Positions 23,017 to 30,418 of a DNA stretch of 44,575 bases are shown in pieces. Made by a program: the position numbers and the translations under genes. The DNA is from Propionibacteriaceae bacterium (GTDB lineage Bacteria; Actinomycetota; Actinomycetes; Propionibacteriales; Propionibacteriaceae). The DNA lies in assembly GCA_031267645.1 (NCBI GenBank), contig JAIRYW010000031.1, positions 1-44,575 of the forward strand, in the 5' to 3' direction. Within the stretch, counting starts at the first letter, position 1; each line of letters opens with the position of its first letter. The notes below the pieces were generated by a model, which did not search any database, was not told where the DNA came from, and worked only from the letters and a program-made list of their open reading frames with translations.

Positions 23017-25752
23017 TCACCGTACGACGGGCCAGGTCTGAGCCACGGCGAACAGTATCCCTTGGCTCGATCGCACCAGGTTACGGGTCATGCCGATGTG
23101 GGTGGCGGGGTCGTCGAAGGCCGCCCGCAGGAGGGAGGCGTCGCCGCCCACGCCGCCGGTCCAAGCCGCCATCACGCCCAGCATCAGGTCGCCCCCGGCG
23201 TAGGACGCTTGGACGGCGTCCTGGAAGGGATAGATCTTGGCGTCGGTGATGACCGCTCCGGAGAAGCCCCATTCGGTCCGCAGCACGTCCGTCAGCAAGG
23301 CCGAATCGCCGCCGGCCCAGGTCGAGCCGATGAAGTTGAAGCTCGACATCGCGCCCAGCGACCCGCCGGCTTTGACAGCGGCTTCGAAGGGCTTGAGGTA
23401 GATCTCCCGGATCGACTGTTCGGAGGCCCAGGTGAACAGGTACGAACGGCAGTTCGACTCCCGGTCGTTGACGGCGAAGTGCTTGATGAAGGTGATCAAG
23501 CCCTGGTCGCGGGCTCCCCGCACGACGTTGGCGGCGGTCGCTCCGGCCAGGAAGGGATCCTCGCTGTAGTACTCGAAGTTACGGCCGTTGAAGGGTGTCC
23601 GGTGGGTGTTCATGGCCGGCGCGTACCAGCCGGCGTAGCCGATGGCTTGGGCCTCGTGGCCGACGCTGGTGCCCATGATGTTGGCGATGTCAGAGTTCCA
23701 AGTGGCGGCGATGACGGGTGGGATGGGATAGGTCACGCCGTTGCCCTCCAGGCCCATGATGGCCCCGGAGTAGGTCGACGAGCCGATCGTGGTGGTGCCG
23801 TCCGGGGTCAAGGTGCGGGGCACGCCCAGGCGCTCGACGCCTTGGATCTGCCAGGCCCCCTGGGCGACCAGGTCGAGCATCTCGTCCAGAGTCAGCTGGG
23901 ACACGAACTGCTCCCACTTGGGGTCGTCGGCCGCCAACCCGACCAGGTCCCGCATCATGATGGGCTGGCTCAGAGTCTGCCCGATCGAGGGCAGGTCGGC
24001 CGAGGTCAGGCCCAACTCGGCGTCGGTCGGCGGGGTGAAGCCCTCCAAGGCCGCCAGCACCGCGGCCGAGGCGGTGAAGTCGGACTTGAGCGGCCCGGTG
24101 AAGGCCCGACTGGTGGAGTCCCACTGCCGGGTCAGGTAGTCGTCCACGCCGGTGGCGTCGTCGAAGCGGTTGGTGGCCGCCACCTGGTCCGAGGGACGGG
24201 CTCCGGCTTGGTCGTCGGAGTAGACGATGGCCTGGTCCAGGGTCCAAGTGTCCTGGTCGAAGAGCTGGTGGGAGTTGGCCCGGATCGAGATCTGGTAGTC
24301 GCCGGCCTCCAGCGTCCAAGCCTGGCTGGTCGCGGCGTCGTACGAGGCCAGGTCCGCCACCGGGAAGGTCAAGGTGTACGTCTCGGTCGTGCCGGGCTCG
24401 ATCAGATTGGTCTTCTTGAAGGCCACCAGGTTGACGGTCGATTTCTCGATCGTTCCGGAGTAGGGCGGGTTGGAGTAGACCTGGATGACGTCCTTGCCGG
24501 CCACCTGGCCGACGTTGCGCACCGCCACCCGCAGGGAGACCTGGTCCTGGGCCACGTCCAAGGACAGGATCTGATGGTCGAAATCGGTGTAGCTCAGGCC
24601 GTGCCCGAAGGGGTACATGACCTGGGCCTCGTAGTCGAAGCCGGGATCGGTGTCGTGGCGGGTCTCGAAGTAGCGGTAGCCGACGTAGATCCCCTCGCTG
24701 TACTGGACGAAGTAGCCAGAGCCGTCGGGGGCGTTGTCGTAGTGGTAGTTGGCGGAGGCCCGGGCGCCGTCGGCGTTGTACTGGATGTAGTTATTGGCCG
24801 CCGGATTGAGGCTGTTGTCCTTCAGCCAGGTGTCGGGCAGATGGCCGGAGGGGTTGACGGTCCCGTTCAGGATGCGGGCCAAGGACAAGATGCCGGACTC
24901 GCCGGGGTAGCCGATCCACAAGGCGGCCTTGATCGAGGGGTAGTCGTCGATGAAGCCCAACTCCATGGTGTTGGCCGAGTTGACGATCAAGACGACGTCG
25001 CTGAAGGTCGTCGCCACGGCGTCGATCAGGGCGGCCTCGTCGTCGGACAGGCGCAACTCGGTCGGCGTGAAGTCGTACATCTCGCCGCCGCCGCGCCCGA
25101 CCACGACCAGCGCCAAGTCGGAGAAGTCGCGGGCGTGCTCCAAGATGGTGCGGCCGTCCGCGTACAGCGAGGTGTCGGAATAGGCCCGGGCGGGCACTTC
25201 CGGCACGGTGATGTTGCTGGGCTGGTCGATGAACTCCGAGGCCGAGCTATTGCCGGGGGCGGAGGTCCGGGCGATCGAGACGTCGCCGCGCTTGTAGTAG
25301 TTGTAGTAGAGGTTGAGCAGGTCGTCGTTGACCTCGAAATTGCCCTGGTCGCCGCTCAGGGCGTCCTCCAGGCGGACCGCCCGGTCGACGTTGGAGGCCG
25401 ACGAGCCGCCGGCGTTGTAGACCAGTTGGACCGCTCGCATGCCGAACAGGTTGAGGCCGGTCTTGGCTTCGGCCGAGGTCTGCAACGGCAGCAGGGAGTC
25501 TTCATTGCGCAGTAGGACGAAGCCCTCGTCGGCGATCACCTGGGTGGTCTCGGAGGCGGAGGCGTAGGACAGCCGCTGTTCCTCGCTGTCCGGTTTCAAC
25601 ATGGACAGCAGCCAATAGCCGGAGCGGGTGATGACGAATCCGTAGATCAAGACGATGGCGATCAGGACGGCTAACGACCCGGTCACGATCAGGGCGATCT
25701 TCTTGCCTCGGGTCAGCTTCTTTTTGACCGGGGCAGAGTTGTCGGTGCTCAT
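23017..25752 (-). CDS. Membrane-anchored GH3-family glycosidase with permuted domain order
   Basis: The 911-residue protein starts with a basic stretch and one membrane segment (about residues 21-44), so the enzyme is likely displayed outside the cell. The domain order is reversed. The GH3 C-terminal-type sandwich comes first (DEGFVLLRNEDSLLPL, GYPGESGILSLARILNG), then the fibronectin-III-like part (YPFGHGLSYTDF, VAVRNVGQVAGKDVIQVYS). The GH3 barrel follows from about residue 600 (NGRNFEYYSEDPFLAG, KHFAVNDRES). The likely nucleophile is Asp837 in GAVITDAKIY, where the usual Trp after Asp is Ala. Such permuted GH3 enzymes are known in a few ruminal bacteria. The start follows GGAGAGG. Substrate is not identifiable. 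Confidence 0.85.
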   Translation of the reverse strand: MSTDNSAPVKKKLTRGKKIALIVTGSLAVLIAIVLIYGFVITRSGYWLLSMLKPDSEEQRLSYASASETTQVIADEGFVLLRNEDSLLPLQTSAEAKTGLNLFGMRAVQLVYNAGGSSASNVDRAVRLEDALSGDQGNFEVNDDLLNLYYNYYKRGDVSIARTSAPGNSSASEFIDQPSNITVPEVPARAYSDTSLYADGRTILEHARDFSDLALVVVGRGGGEMYDFTPTELRLSDDEAALIDAVATTFSDVVLIVNSANTMELGFIDDYPSIKAALWIGYPGESGILSLARILNGTVNPSGHLPDTWLKDNSLNPAANNYIQYNADGARASANYHYDNAPDGSGYFVQYSEGIYVGYRYFETRHDTDPGFDYEAQVMYPFGHGLSYTDFDHQILSLDVAQDQVSLRVAVRNVGQVAGKDVIQVYSNPPYSGTIEKSTVNLVAFKKTNLIEPGTTETYTLTFPVADLASYDAATSQAWTLEAGDYQISIRANSHQLFDQDTWTLDQAIVYSDDQAGARPSDQVAATNRFDDATGVDDYLTRQWDSTSRAFTGPLKSDFTASAAVLAALEGFTPPTDAELGLTSADLPSIGQTLSQPIMMRDLVGLAADDPKWEQFVSQLTLDEMLDLVAQGAWQIQGVERLGVPRTLTPDGTTTIGSSTYSGAIMGLEGNGVTYPIPPVIAATWNSDIANIMGTSVGHEAQAIGYAGWYAPAMNTHRTPFNGRNFEYYSEDPFLAGATAANVVRGARDQGLITFIKHFAVNDRESNCRSYLFTWASEQSIREIYLKPFEAAVKAGGSLGAMSSFNFIGSTWAGGDSALLTDVLRTEWGFSGAVITDAKIYPFQDAVQASYAGGDLMLGVMAAWTGGVGGDASLLRAAFDDPATHIGMTRNLVRSSQGILFAVAQTWPVVR

Positions 25753-25794
25753 GCGCGTTACCTCTCCTTCGAAGCGTCGGCGTGGATGGTCCCG

Positions 25795-25800
25795 ACACTA
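25795..25800 (-). promoter_or_regulatory. Possible -10 element for the GH3 operon
   Basis: The complement reads TAGTGT, a TAnnnT match, giving a start near 25788 and a 35-base leader with a GGAGAGG site before the GH3 ATG. No recognisable -35 at 17 bases, which would suit an activator-dependent promoter. Confidence 0.4.
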
Positions 25801-25835
25801 AGACCGGCCGCCGGCCCAGGGTGCGGCCCGGCGCC

Positions 25836-25865
25836 CAAGCTGTCGTCCGGACGGCACAATCTGTC
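25836..25865 (-). promoter_or_regulatory. Putative LytTR-type tandem binding site
   Basis: On the complement, GACAGATTG (25865-25857) and GACAGCTTG (25844-25836) are nine-base direct repeats differing at one base and separated by exactly 12 bases (21-base period, two helical turns). LytTR regulators such as AgrA recognise nine-base direct repeats of ACAGTTAAG type with 12-base spacing. It lies between the LytTR regulator/sensor genes and the GH3 gene, roughly 48-77 bases upstream of the proposed start. Confidence 0.55.
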
Positions 25866-25923
25866 TCGGTCGGCTCCGGCTCCCCGCACGGGCCCGGCCG
25901 GACCGCGGTCGGGCTGGACCGGT

Positions 25924-27282
25924 TCAGGCCGCGGCCGACCGATCGCGGCCGGCGGCCGGGGCCGGCGAGCCGGGGTCGGTCAACAAGACGCGCAACACGA
26001 ACCAGCCCCCGTCCGGACGGACGGTGGCGGCCCCGCCGTACTTGGCGGCGATGTGTCGGATCGATTTGAGGCCGAAGCCATGGCCGGTCGGGTCGGCCTG
26101 CGAGGTGACGATGTCGCCGCCCTCGGTTTTGAGCGAGCCGGAGAAGGAGTTCTCGACTGTGATCACGACCAGACCGCCCTGGCGGAAGACGGCCAGTTTG
26201 ATGATGCGCTGCTCCGGGTCGGGCAGTCGGCTGGTGGCTTGGACGGCGTTGTCCAAGGCGTTGCCGAAGAGGGTGCACAGGTCGGCCACCGACATGAAGG
26301 CCAGGGCTTGGCCGTCGGCCACCGCTGTCAGATCGACGCCGGCCTCGGCGCACTCACGCCGTTTGGCGGTCAAGATGACGTCCAGCACCTCGTCGCCGGT
26401 GCGGGTCCAGACCTCCCAGTCGCGGATGCTGTCCTCCAGATCGTCCAGATGGTCGGCCCGACGGCTGGGATCGGCCTCGGCCCGGATGACGCCGAGTTGA
26501 TGTTTGAGGTCGTGGTAGGTCCGGTCGATGGCGTCGATGCTGCGCTTGGACTGGAGGTACTGCTCGTGCTGTTTGCGCAGCAGGCCTTGGATGGCGGTCA
26601 GCTCGGTGGTGGCGGCGTGGCGCAGCCGTTGGGCCTGTTGGGCGTAGAGGGCGACCAAACCGCAGAGGTCGACCAGGCTGCGTATGTAGAAGATCTCCGG
26701 TCCCAACCGGCCGCTGAAGGGGGTGCTGGTGGACAGGAAACTGAGGTTGGACAGGGCGAAGGTGGCCAAGGCGATGGCGATCGACGAGACCAGGTCGCGG
26801 ACCACGGCCGGCTGGCAGGGGGTCCGGGCCAGGCGCCGTTCCAGGCCGGCCGCCAAGGCGAAGGCGGCGGCGTAGACGACGACGGCGAAGACGGTCTTGG
26901 CGGCGGTGTCGGGCTGGGAGACGGTCCCGAACAGGAAGCAGTGGACCTGCCAGTGGGCCGCCGCCACCAGTTCGGCCAGGACCAGGGCGCGGGCGGCCAC
27001 GCAACCGGCCTCGACCAAGATCGGCGGCCGGGCTTGGAGGGCGACGGCGATGAAGGCGAACATGCCGGCCACGGCCAGGGCCATGCCCAAGGGCCACAGC
27101 AGCAGGGGCCAGGTGCCGACCCAGACCTGCAAGCCGACCTGGAGGCCGCCGGCCAGCGCGGCCAGGGCCAACAGGCGCCAGCGGCCCAGGCGCTGGCGGG
27201 GCAGGACACAGACCAGAGCGGCGGCCCATTCGGCCAAGCCGGTCAACAGCCGGGGGATGTCGGGCAGGGATTGCTCGATCAC
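25924..27282 (-). CDS. GHKL-type sensor histidine kinase (AgrC/LytS-like class)
   Basis: The 452-residue protein has about six hydrophobic N-terminal segments (to about residue 215), a short coiled coil and the motif YHDLKHQLGVIR, in which His257 and His261 are candidates for phosphorylation. A GHKL ATPase follows, with FGNALDNAVQA (N box) and GHGFGLKSIRHIAAKYGG (G box). The DLKHQ form is typical of kinases paired with LytTR regulators, often in peptide-sensing systems. GTG at 27282 overlaps the regulator stop by four bases. The membrane part resembles the polytopic sensors of AgrC-like kinases, but no signal peptide gene is evident nearby. Confidence 0.88.
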   Translation of the reverse strand: MIEQSLPDIPRLLTGLAEWAAALVCVLPRQRLGRWRLLALAALAGGLQVGLQVWVGTWPLLLWPLGMALAVAGMFAFIAVALQARPPILVEAGCVAARALVLAELVAAAHWQVHCFLFGTVSQPDTAAKTVFAVVVYAAAFALAAGLERRLARTPCQPAVVRDLVSSIAIALATFALSNLSFLSTSTPFSGRLGPEIFYIRSLVDLCGLVALYAQQAQRLRHAATTELTAIQGLLRKQHEQYLQSKRSIDAIDRTYHDLKHQLGVIRAEADPSRRADHLDDLEDSIRDWEVWTRTGDEVLDVILTAKRRECAEAGVDLTAVADGQALAFMSVADLCTLFGNALDNAVQATSRLPDPEQRIIKLAVFRQGGLVVITVENSFSGSLKTEGGDIVTSQADPTGHGFGLKSIRHIAAKYGGAATVRPDGGWFVLRVLLTDPGSPAPAAGRDRSAAA

Positions 27283-27992
27283 GTCGGCCGCCCCGCTCCC
27301 AGGTAGTCGGTCAAGGCGATCAGGAAGTCTTTCTTACGCGGGCGTGAGACGACCAGGCTTTGGCCCGTGGTCATGACGCAGCTGGACTGTTGGACGGCTG
27401 TGACGTGGCGCAGGTTGACCAGGTAGCAGGAGTTGGAGCGGAAGAAGCCGCGTTCGGCCAGGGTCGCCTCCATGGCCTTGAGCGGGCCGACGGTGGAGTG
27501 CTGGCGCTCCAGGGTGTGGACGATCAGACGGTGCTTGACCGATTCGAGGTAGACGATGTCGCGGGTGGCCAACCGCACCAGGTCGGGTCCGGCCGAGATC
27601 ACGATGTAGTCGTCCGCCCGGCGGGCCATCCGTTCGAGCGAGCGGGTCAACTCGCGGGCCAAGGCGAAGTAGGGCACCGGCTTGAGCAGGTAGCTGAGGG
27701 CGTCGACCTCGTAGCCGTGGAGGGCGTAACGGGGGGTGTTGGTGATGAAGACGATGACGACGTCGCGGTCGACTTGGCGCACCCGCTCGGCGGCCGTGAA
27801 GCCGTCCAGGCCCGGCATCTGGATGTCGAGCAGCAAGAGGTCGAAGCCGAGTCCCAGCCCGTCCAAGAGGCCGCGCCCGTCGTTGAAACAGGTGACCTGG
27901 CAGGCCAAACCGTGCTCGGCCTCGTAACGGGCCACGTAGTCGACCAACAGGCGCCGACTGGCCGGGTCGTCCTCGACGACGCCGATTCTCAT
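27279..27992 (-). CDS. LytTR-family response regulator
   Basis: The 237-residue protein has a receiver domain (IGVVEDDPASRR, then LLLLDIQMPGLDG with Asp56, then the KPV lysine region) and a C-terminal LytTR DNA-binding domain (LVRLATRDIVYLESVKHRLIVHTL, then SNSCYLVNLRHV and VSRPRKKDFLIALTDYL). Two adjacent ATG codons (27995 and 27992) are possible. The second is chosen because the GGGAG site is better spaced for it. It is followed by the overlapping kinase gene and then the GH3 operon on the same strand, so it is the likely regulator of that operon through the direct repeats at 25836-25865. Confidence 0.92.
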   Translation of the reverse strand: MRIGVVEDDPASRRLLVDYVARYEAEHGLACQVTCFNDGRGLLDGLGLGFDLLLLDIQMPGLDGFTAAERVRQVDRDVVIVFITNTPRYALHGYEVDALSYLLKPVPYFALARELTRSLERMARRADDYIVISAGPDLVRLATRDIVYLESVKHRLIVHTLERQHSTVGPLKAMEATLAERGFFRSNSCYLVNLRHVTAVQQSSCVMTTGQSLVVSRPRKKDFLIALTDYLGAGRPT

Positions 27993-28022
27993 CATGGTCT
28001 CCCAGGCTGTCCTCGATCGGGC

Positions 28023-28053
28023 GGTCCCGCCGCCGGGCCCACCCGGCGGGACC
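28023..28053. promoter_or_regulatory. Perfect ten-base inverted repeat in the LytTR regulator leader
   Basis: GGTCCCGCCG (28023-28032) and CGGCGGGACC (28044-28053) can pair around an 11-base loop that itself contains a CCGGG/CCCGG core. It lies about 30-60 bases upstream of the regulator ATG, so it would sit in the leader RNA. A regulatory hairpin or a binding site is possible. Confidence 0.4.
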
Positions 28054-28082
28054 TCCGGGGCGGGGCCGACGGCCTTGAGCGC

Positions 28083-28111
28083 AGCACACCAGAGACGCCG
28101 TCCCAGGTCAA
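28083..28111 (-). promoter_or_regulatory. Possible promoter for the LytTR regulator/kinase genes
   Basis: On the complement, TTGACC (28111-28106), 17 bases and TGTGCT (28088-28083) form a good sigma-70-like arrangement. The start would be near 28076, giving an approximately 84-base leader containing the hairpin at 28023-28053. Confidence 0.4.
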
Positions 28112-28120
28112 GGCCTGGAC

Positions 28121-28126
28121 TAGGCT
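28121..28126 (+). promoter_or_regulatory. -10 element of leaderless ychF promoter
   Basis: TAGGCT ends seven bases before GTG at 28134, the leaderless geometry seen at mca and the prenyl synthase. There is no Shine-Dalgarno sequence. Confidence 0.5.
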
Positions 28127-28133
28127 GGGCGGC

Positions 28134-29207
28134 GTGGCGCTCACAATTGGTATCGTCGGACTGCCCAACGCCGGCAAGTCGACTCTGTTCAACGCCCTGA
28201 CCGGCAATCAGGCTCTGGTGGCGAATTACCCCTTCGCCACCATCGACCCCAACGTCGGCCAGGTGGCGGTGCCCGATCCCAGGTTGGAAGTGCTGGCCCA
28301 GCTCTTCGACTCCGAGCGGATCGTGCCGGCCGCGGTCTCCTTCGTCGACATCGCCGGCATCGTGCGGGGAGCCAGCCAGGGCGAGGGCATGGGCAACGCC
28401 TTCTTGGCCAATATCCGCGAAGCCAACGCCATCTGCCAGGTCACGCGCGTCTTCGCCGATCCCAACGTCTCGCACGAGGCCGGCCAGGTCGACCCGGCCG
28501 GCGACCTCGACACCATCGCCTACGAGTTGGTCATGGCCGATTTGCAGACTCTGGAGCGAGCCCTGCCCAAGGTCGAGAAGGAGGCCCGGCTCAAGCCCGA
28601 GGCCCGGGGCAAGCACCAGGCCATGCTGGCCGCCCAAGCGGTGTTGGAGTCGGGTCGGGGCCTGGTCCAAGCCGGTTTCGACTCCAGCGATTTGGCCGAT
28701 CTGTGGCTGTTGACCGCCAAGCCCTATCTGTACGTCTTCAACTGCGACGCCGGCGACCTGTCGGATCAGGCGATGAAAGACCGCCTGAGCCAGTTGGTGG
28801 CCCCGGCCGAAGCCGTTTTCCTGGACGCCTCCTTCGAAGCCGAGCTGTCCCGGATGGCTCCGGAGGCGGCGGCCGAGTTCCGGTCCGAGGCCGGGATGGC
28901 CGAGTCCGGCCTGGACGCTTTGGCCCGGGTCGGCTACGCCGCCTTGGGTTTGCAGAGCTTCTTGACCGCCGGGCCCAAGGAGTCCAGGGCTTGGACCATC
29001 CGGGCCGGCGCCACCGCGCCGGAGGCGGCCGGCGTCATCCACAGTGACTTCCAGAAGGGCTTCATCAAGGCCGAGGTGGTCAGCTACGAGGACTTGATCG
29101 AGTTGGGCTCCCTGGCCGCCGCCCGGGCGGTCGGCAAGTCCCGGATCGAGGGCAAGGACTACGTCATGCGCGAGGGCGACGTGGTGGAGTTCCGCTTCAA
29201 CGTCTGA
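28134..29207 (+). CDS. ychF: Redox-regulated ATPase/GTPase YchF
   Basis: The 357-residue Obg-family protein has the P-loop GLPNAGKSTLFNALTGN at its N-terminus, VSFVDIAGIVRGASQGEG (switch II), a coiled-coil-like insertion (about residues 145-200), the purine-specificity region at YVFNCDAGDL and a C-terminal TGS domain ending FQKGFIKAEVVSYEDLIELGS and VMREGDVVEFRFNV. Length matches YchF (about 360). YchF/OLA1 binds ribosomes and prefers ATP; here the specificity motif reads NCDAG rather than NVNE, so its nucleotide preference is uncertain. GTG at 28134 follows a TAGGCT -10 by seven bases. A long upstream extension in the same frame has no coding support. Confidence 0.93.
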   Translation: MALTIGIVGLPNAGKSTLFNALTGNQALVANYPFATIDPNVGQVAVPDPRLEVLAQLFDSERIVPAAVSFVDIAGIVRGASQGEGMGNAFLANIREANAICQVTRVFADPNVSHEAGQVDPAGDLDTIAYELVMADLQTLERALPKVEKEARLKPEARGKHQAMLAAQAVLESGRGLVQAGFDSSDLADLWLLTAKPYLYVFNCDAGDLSDQAMKDRLSQLVAPAEAVFLDASFEAELSRMAPEAAAEFRSEAGMAESGLDALARVGYAALGLQSFLTAGPKESRAWTIRAGATAPEAAGVIHSDFQKGFIKAEVVSYEDLIELGSLAAARAVGKSRIEGKDYVMREGDVVEFRFNV

Positions 29208-29277
29208 CCGCCCGTCAGGCCAGGTCGGGGAGATCCTGGGCGATGGCGGGCCGTGACTGGAGCGACATTTGATGCGT

Positions 29278-29283
29278 TATGCT
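29278..29283 (+). promoter_or_regulatory. -10 element of leaderless vapB promoter
   Basis: TATGCT ends seven bases before ATG at 29291. A weak -35 (TGACTG, 29254-29259) is 18 bases upstream. The surrounding TATGC-TA-TATGC direct repeat could be the autoregulatory operator. Confidence 0.48.
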
Positions 29284-29290
29284 ATATGCC

Positions 29291-29548
29291 ATGAGAACCA
29301 CTATGACTATGTCTGACGATGTGTTCTACGAGGTCAAGCGGCGGGCCAAGACGGAGCGCCGTTCGCTGGGCGCGGTCACTTCTGATCTGGTGCGTCGGGC
29401 CCTGACCGCCACGCCTGCCACTGGAGAGTCGGCTTCGACTACGGCGGACGAGCGTCTGGTGGCCAGAGGATTCAGGCCCTTGCCGCGACGGGGCGGGGTC
29501 GTCACCAATGAGATGGTCAACCGCTTGAGGGAAGAGCTGGGTGAATGA
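29291..29548 (+). CDS. VapB-like ribbon-helix-helix antitoxin
   Basis: The 85-residue protein begins MRTTMTMSDDVFYEVKRRA, then ERRSLGAVTSDLVRRAL, the short ribbon-helix-helix fold typical of VapB-type antitoxins. The C-terminal tail (FRPLPRRGGVVTNEMVNRLREEL) would bind and block the toxin. ATG at 29291 is chosen over 29279 because the family starts at this ribbon and because TATGCT lies seven bases upstream. Its stop overlaps the toxin start by four bases (ATGA). Confidence 0.8.
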   Translation: MRTTMTMSDDVFYEVKRRAKTERRSLGAVTSDLVRRALTATPATGESASTTADERLVARGFRPLPRRGGVVTNEMVNRLREELGE

Positions 29549-30000
29549 CCACAGCGTTGCTGGATGTCAATGTGTTGTTGGCGCTGGGGGACCAGGACCA
29601 CGTCCAACACGCTTTGGTGACTAAGTGGTTCGTCGAGAACGCCGATCAGGGCTGGGCCACTTGTCCGGTGACTGAGAACGGGTTCGTTCGCATCATCTCC
29701 CAGCCTGGCTACGCCAATCACACGACCACCGTCGACGCGTTGGAGCGGCTCGCCAGCGCGGTGGGCGACCCAGCACACGAGTTTTGGCCCTGTGACCTGT
29801 CGTTGACCGCCGCCGACCAGGTGGAGCGGTCGCGCTTGCTGGGTCCGAGCCAGGTGACGGACGCTTACCTGTTGGCGCTGGCCGTCAGTCGGGGCGGACG
29901 GTTCGTCACCTTGGACCAGCGGGTCGACTGGTGCGTGGCCCTGGCGGCGAGGCCCGAGTCGCTGCTGGTCTTGGCCAGCCTGGAGACGGATCAAGACTGA
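29545..30000 (+). CDS. VapC-like PIN-domain ribonuclease toxin
   Basis: The 151-residue protein has the PIN-domain acidic residues: Asp7 in ALLDVNVLLAL, Glu in VTENGFVRI, Asp in VTDAYLLALA and Asp near FVTLDQRVD. VapC toxins are magnesium-dependent RNases that cut tRNA or rRNA. It is coupled to the antitoxin by a four-base overlap. Length is at the upper side of the family (about 130-150). Target RNA is not predictable. Confidence 0.85.
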   Translation: MTTALLDVNVLLALGDQDHVQHALVTKWFVENADQGWATCPVTENGFVRIISQPGYANHTTTVDALERLASAVGDPAHEFWPCDLSLTAADQVERSRLLGPSQVTDAYLLALAVSRGGRFVTLDQRVDWCVALAARPESLLVLASLETDQD

Positions 30001-30418
30001 GATTTCTTCGCTTGGTCCCACCGTTCGCCGACACGGGCCGGTCGTCTCTGGTCAGTCTGGCCAGGGCGAAGGTGGTCCTCTCGGGCGTCAAGCCTGGAGT
30101 TGCGAACGGTCCGGTCCGCCGTATGACCTCCGACCCAGAGGACAGGTTAGCGTTTGGACAATTTTTGGTGACATCTTTGGGTGTGAATATGCCTGTGGTT
30201 AGGTGTTTTATCAAATCACGATAGGTTAATTAATGAATCAAGGTGGTTCAGGGTGAACTGCGGTGTTAGCCTCGACCTAGGCGATGTGGTCTAAACATTT
30301 CGCCCCGAAACAAGCGGCTCTCAAGCCCTGGAGGCCTCGAGCCCTGGTCCTGAGCCTAGTGGCGCGCCGGACTGGTCCAGAATAAGCAATGTTAGTTAGC
30401 GCGCGCAGGAGCGTGAGA
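30001..30418 (+). promoter_or_regulatory. AT-richer leader and probable promoter of the secreted nuclease gene
   Basis: This 418-base stretch holds no credible gene. From about 30150 to 30300 it is much richer in A+T than its surroundings (for example TTAATTAATGAATC near 30227). GTTCA at 30246-30250 and TGAAC at 30254-30258 form a five-base inverted repeat with a three-base spacer, which is a possible operator. A -10-like CAGAAT (30378-30383) would give a start near 30390, about 29 bases before the GTG at 30419 with its AGGAG site at 30407-30411. No clear -35 is visible. Confidence 0.4.

Noticed and set aside
21949-25515. A 1188-codon open frame on the plus strand antisense to both GH3 genes.
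   Set aside because: It is a shadow of two GH3 genes read on the other strand; the translation is rich in Gly, His, Gln and Val with no domain.
30246-30258. PHO box at the inverted repeat upstream of the nuclease.
   Set aside because: Only one GTTCACC-like unit is seen on the complement; the expected 11-base direct partner is poor. Kept as a finding only at low interest.
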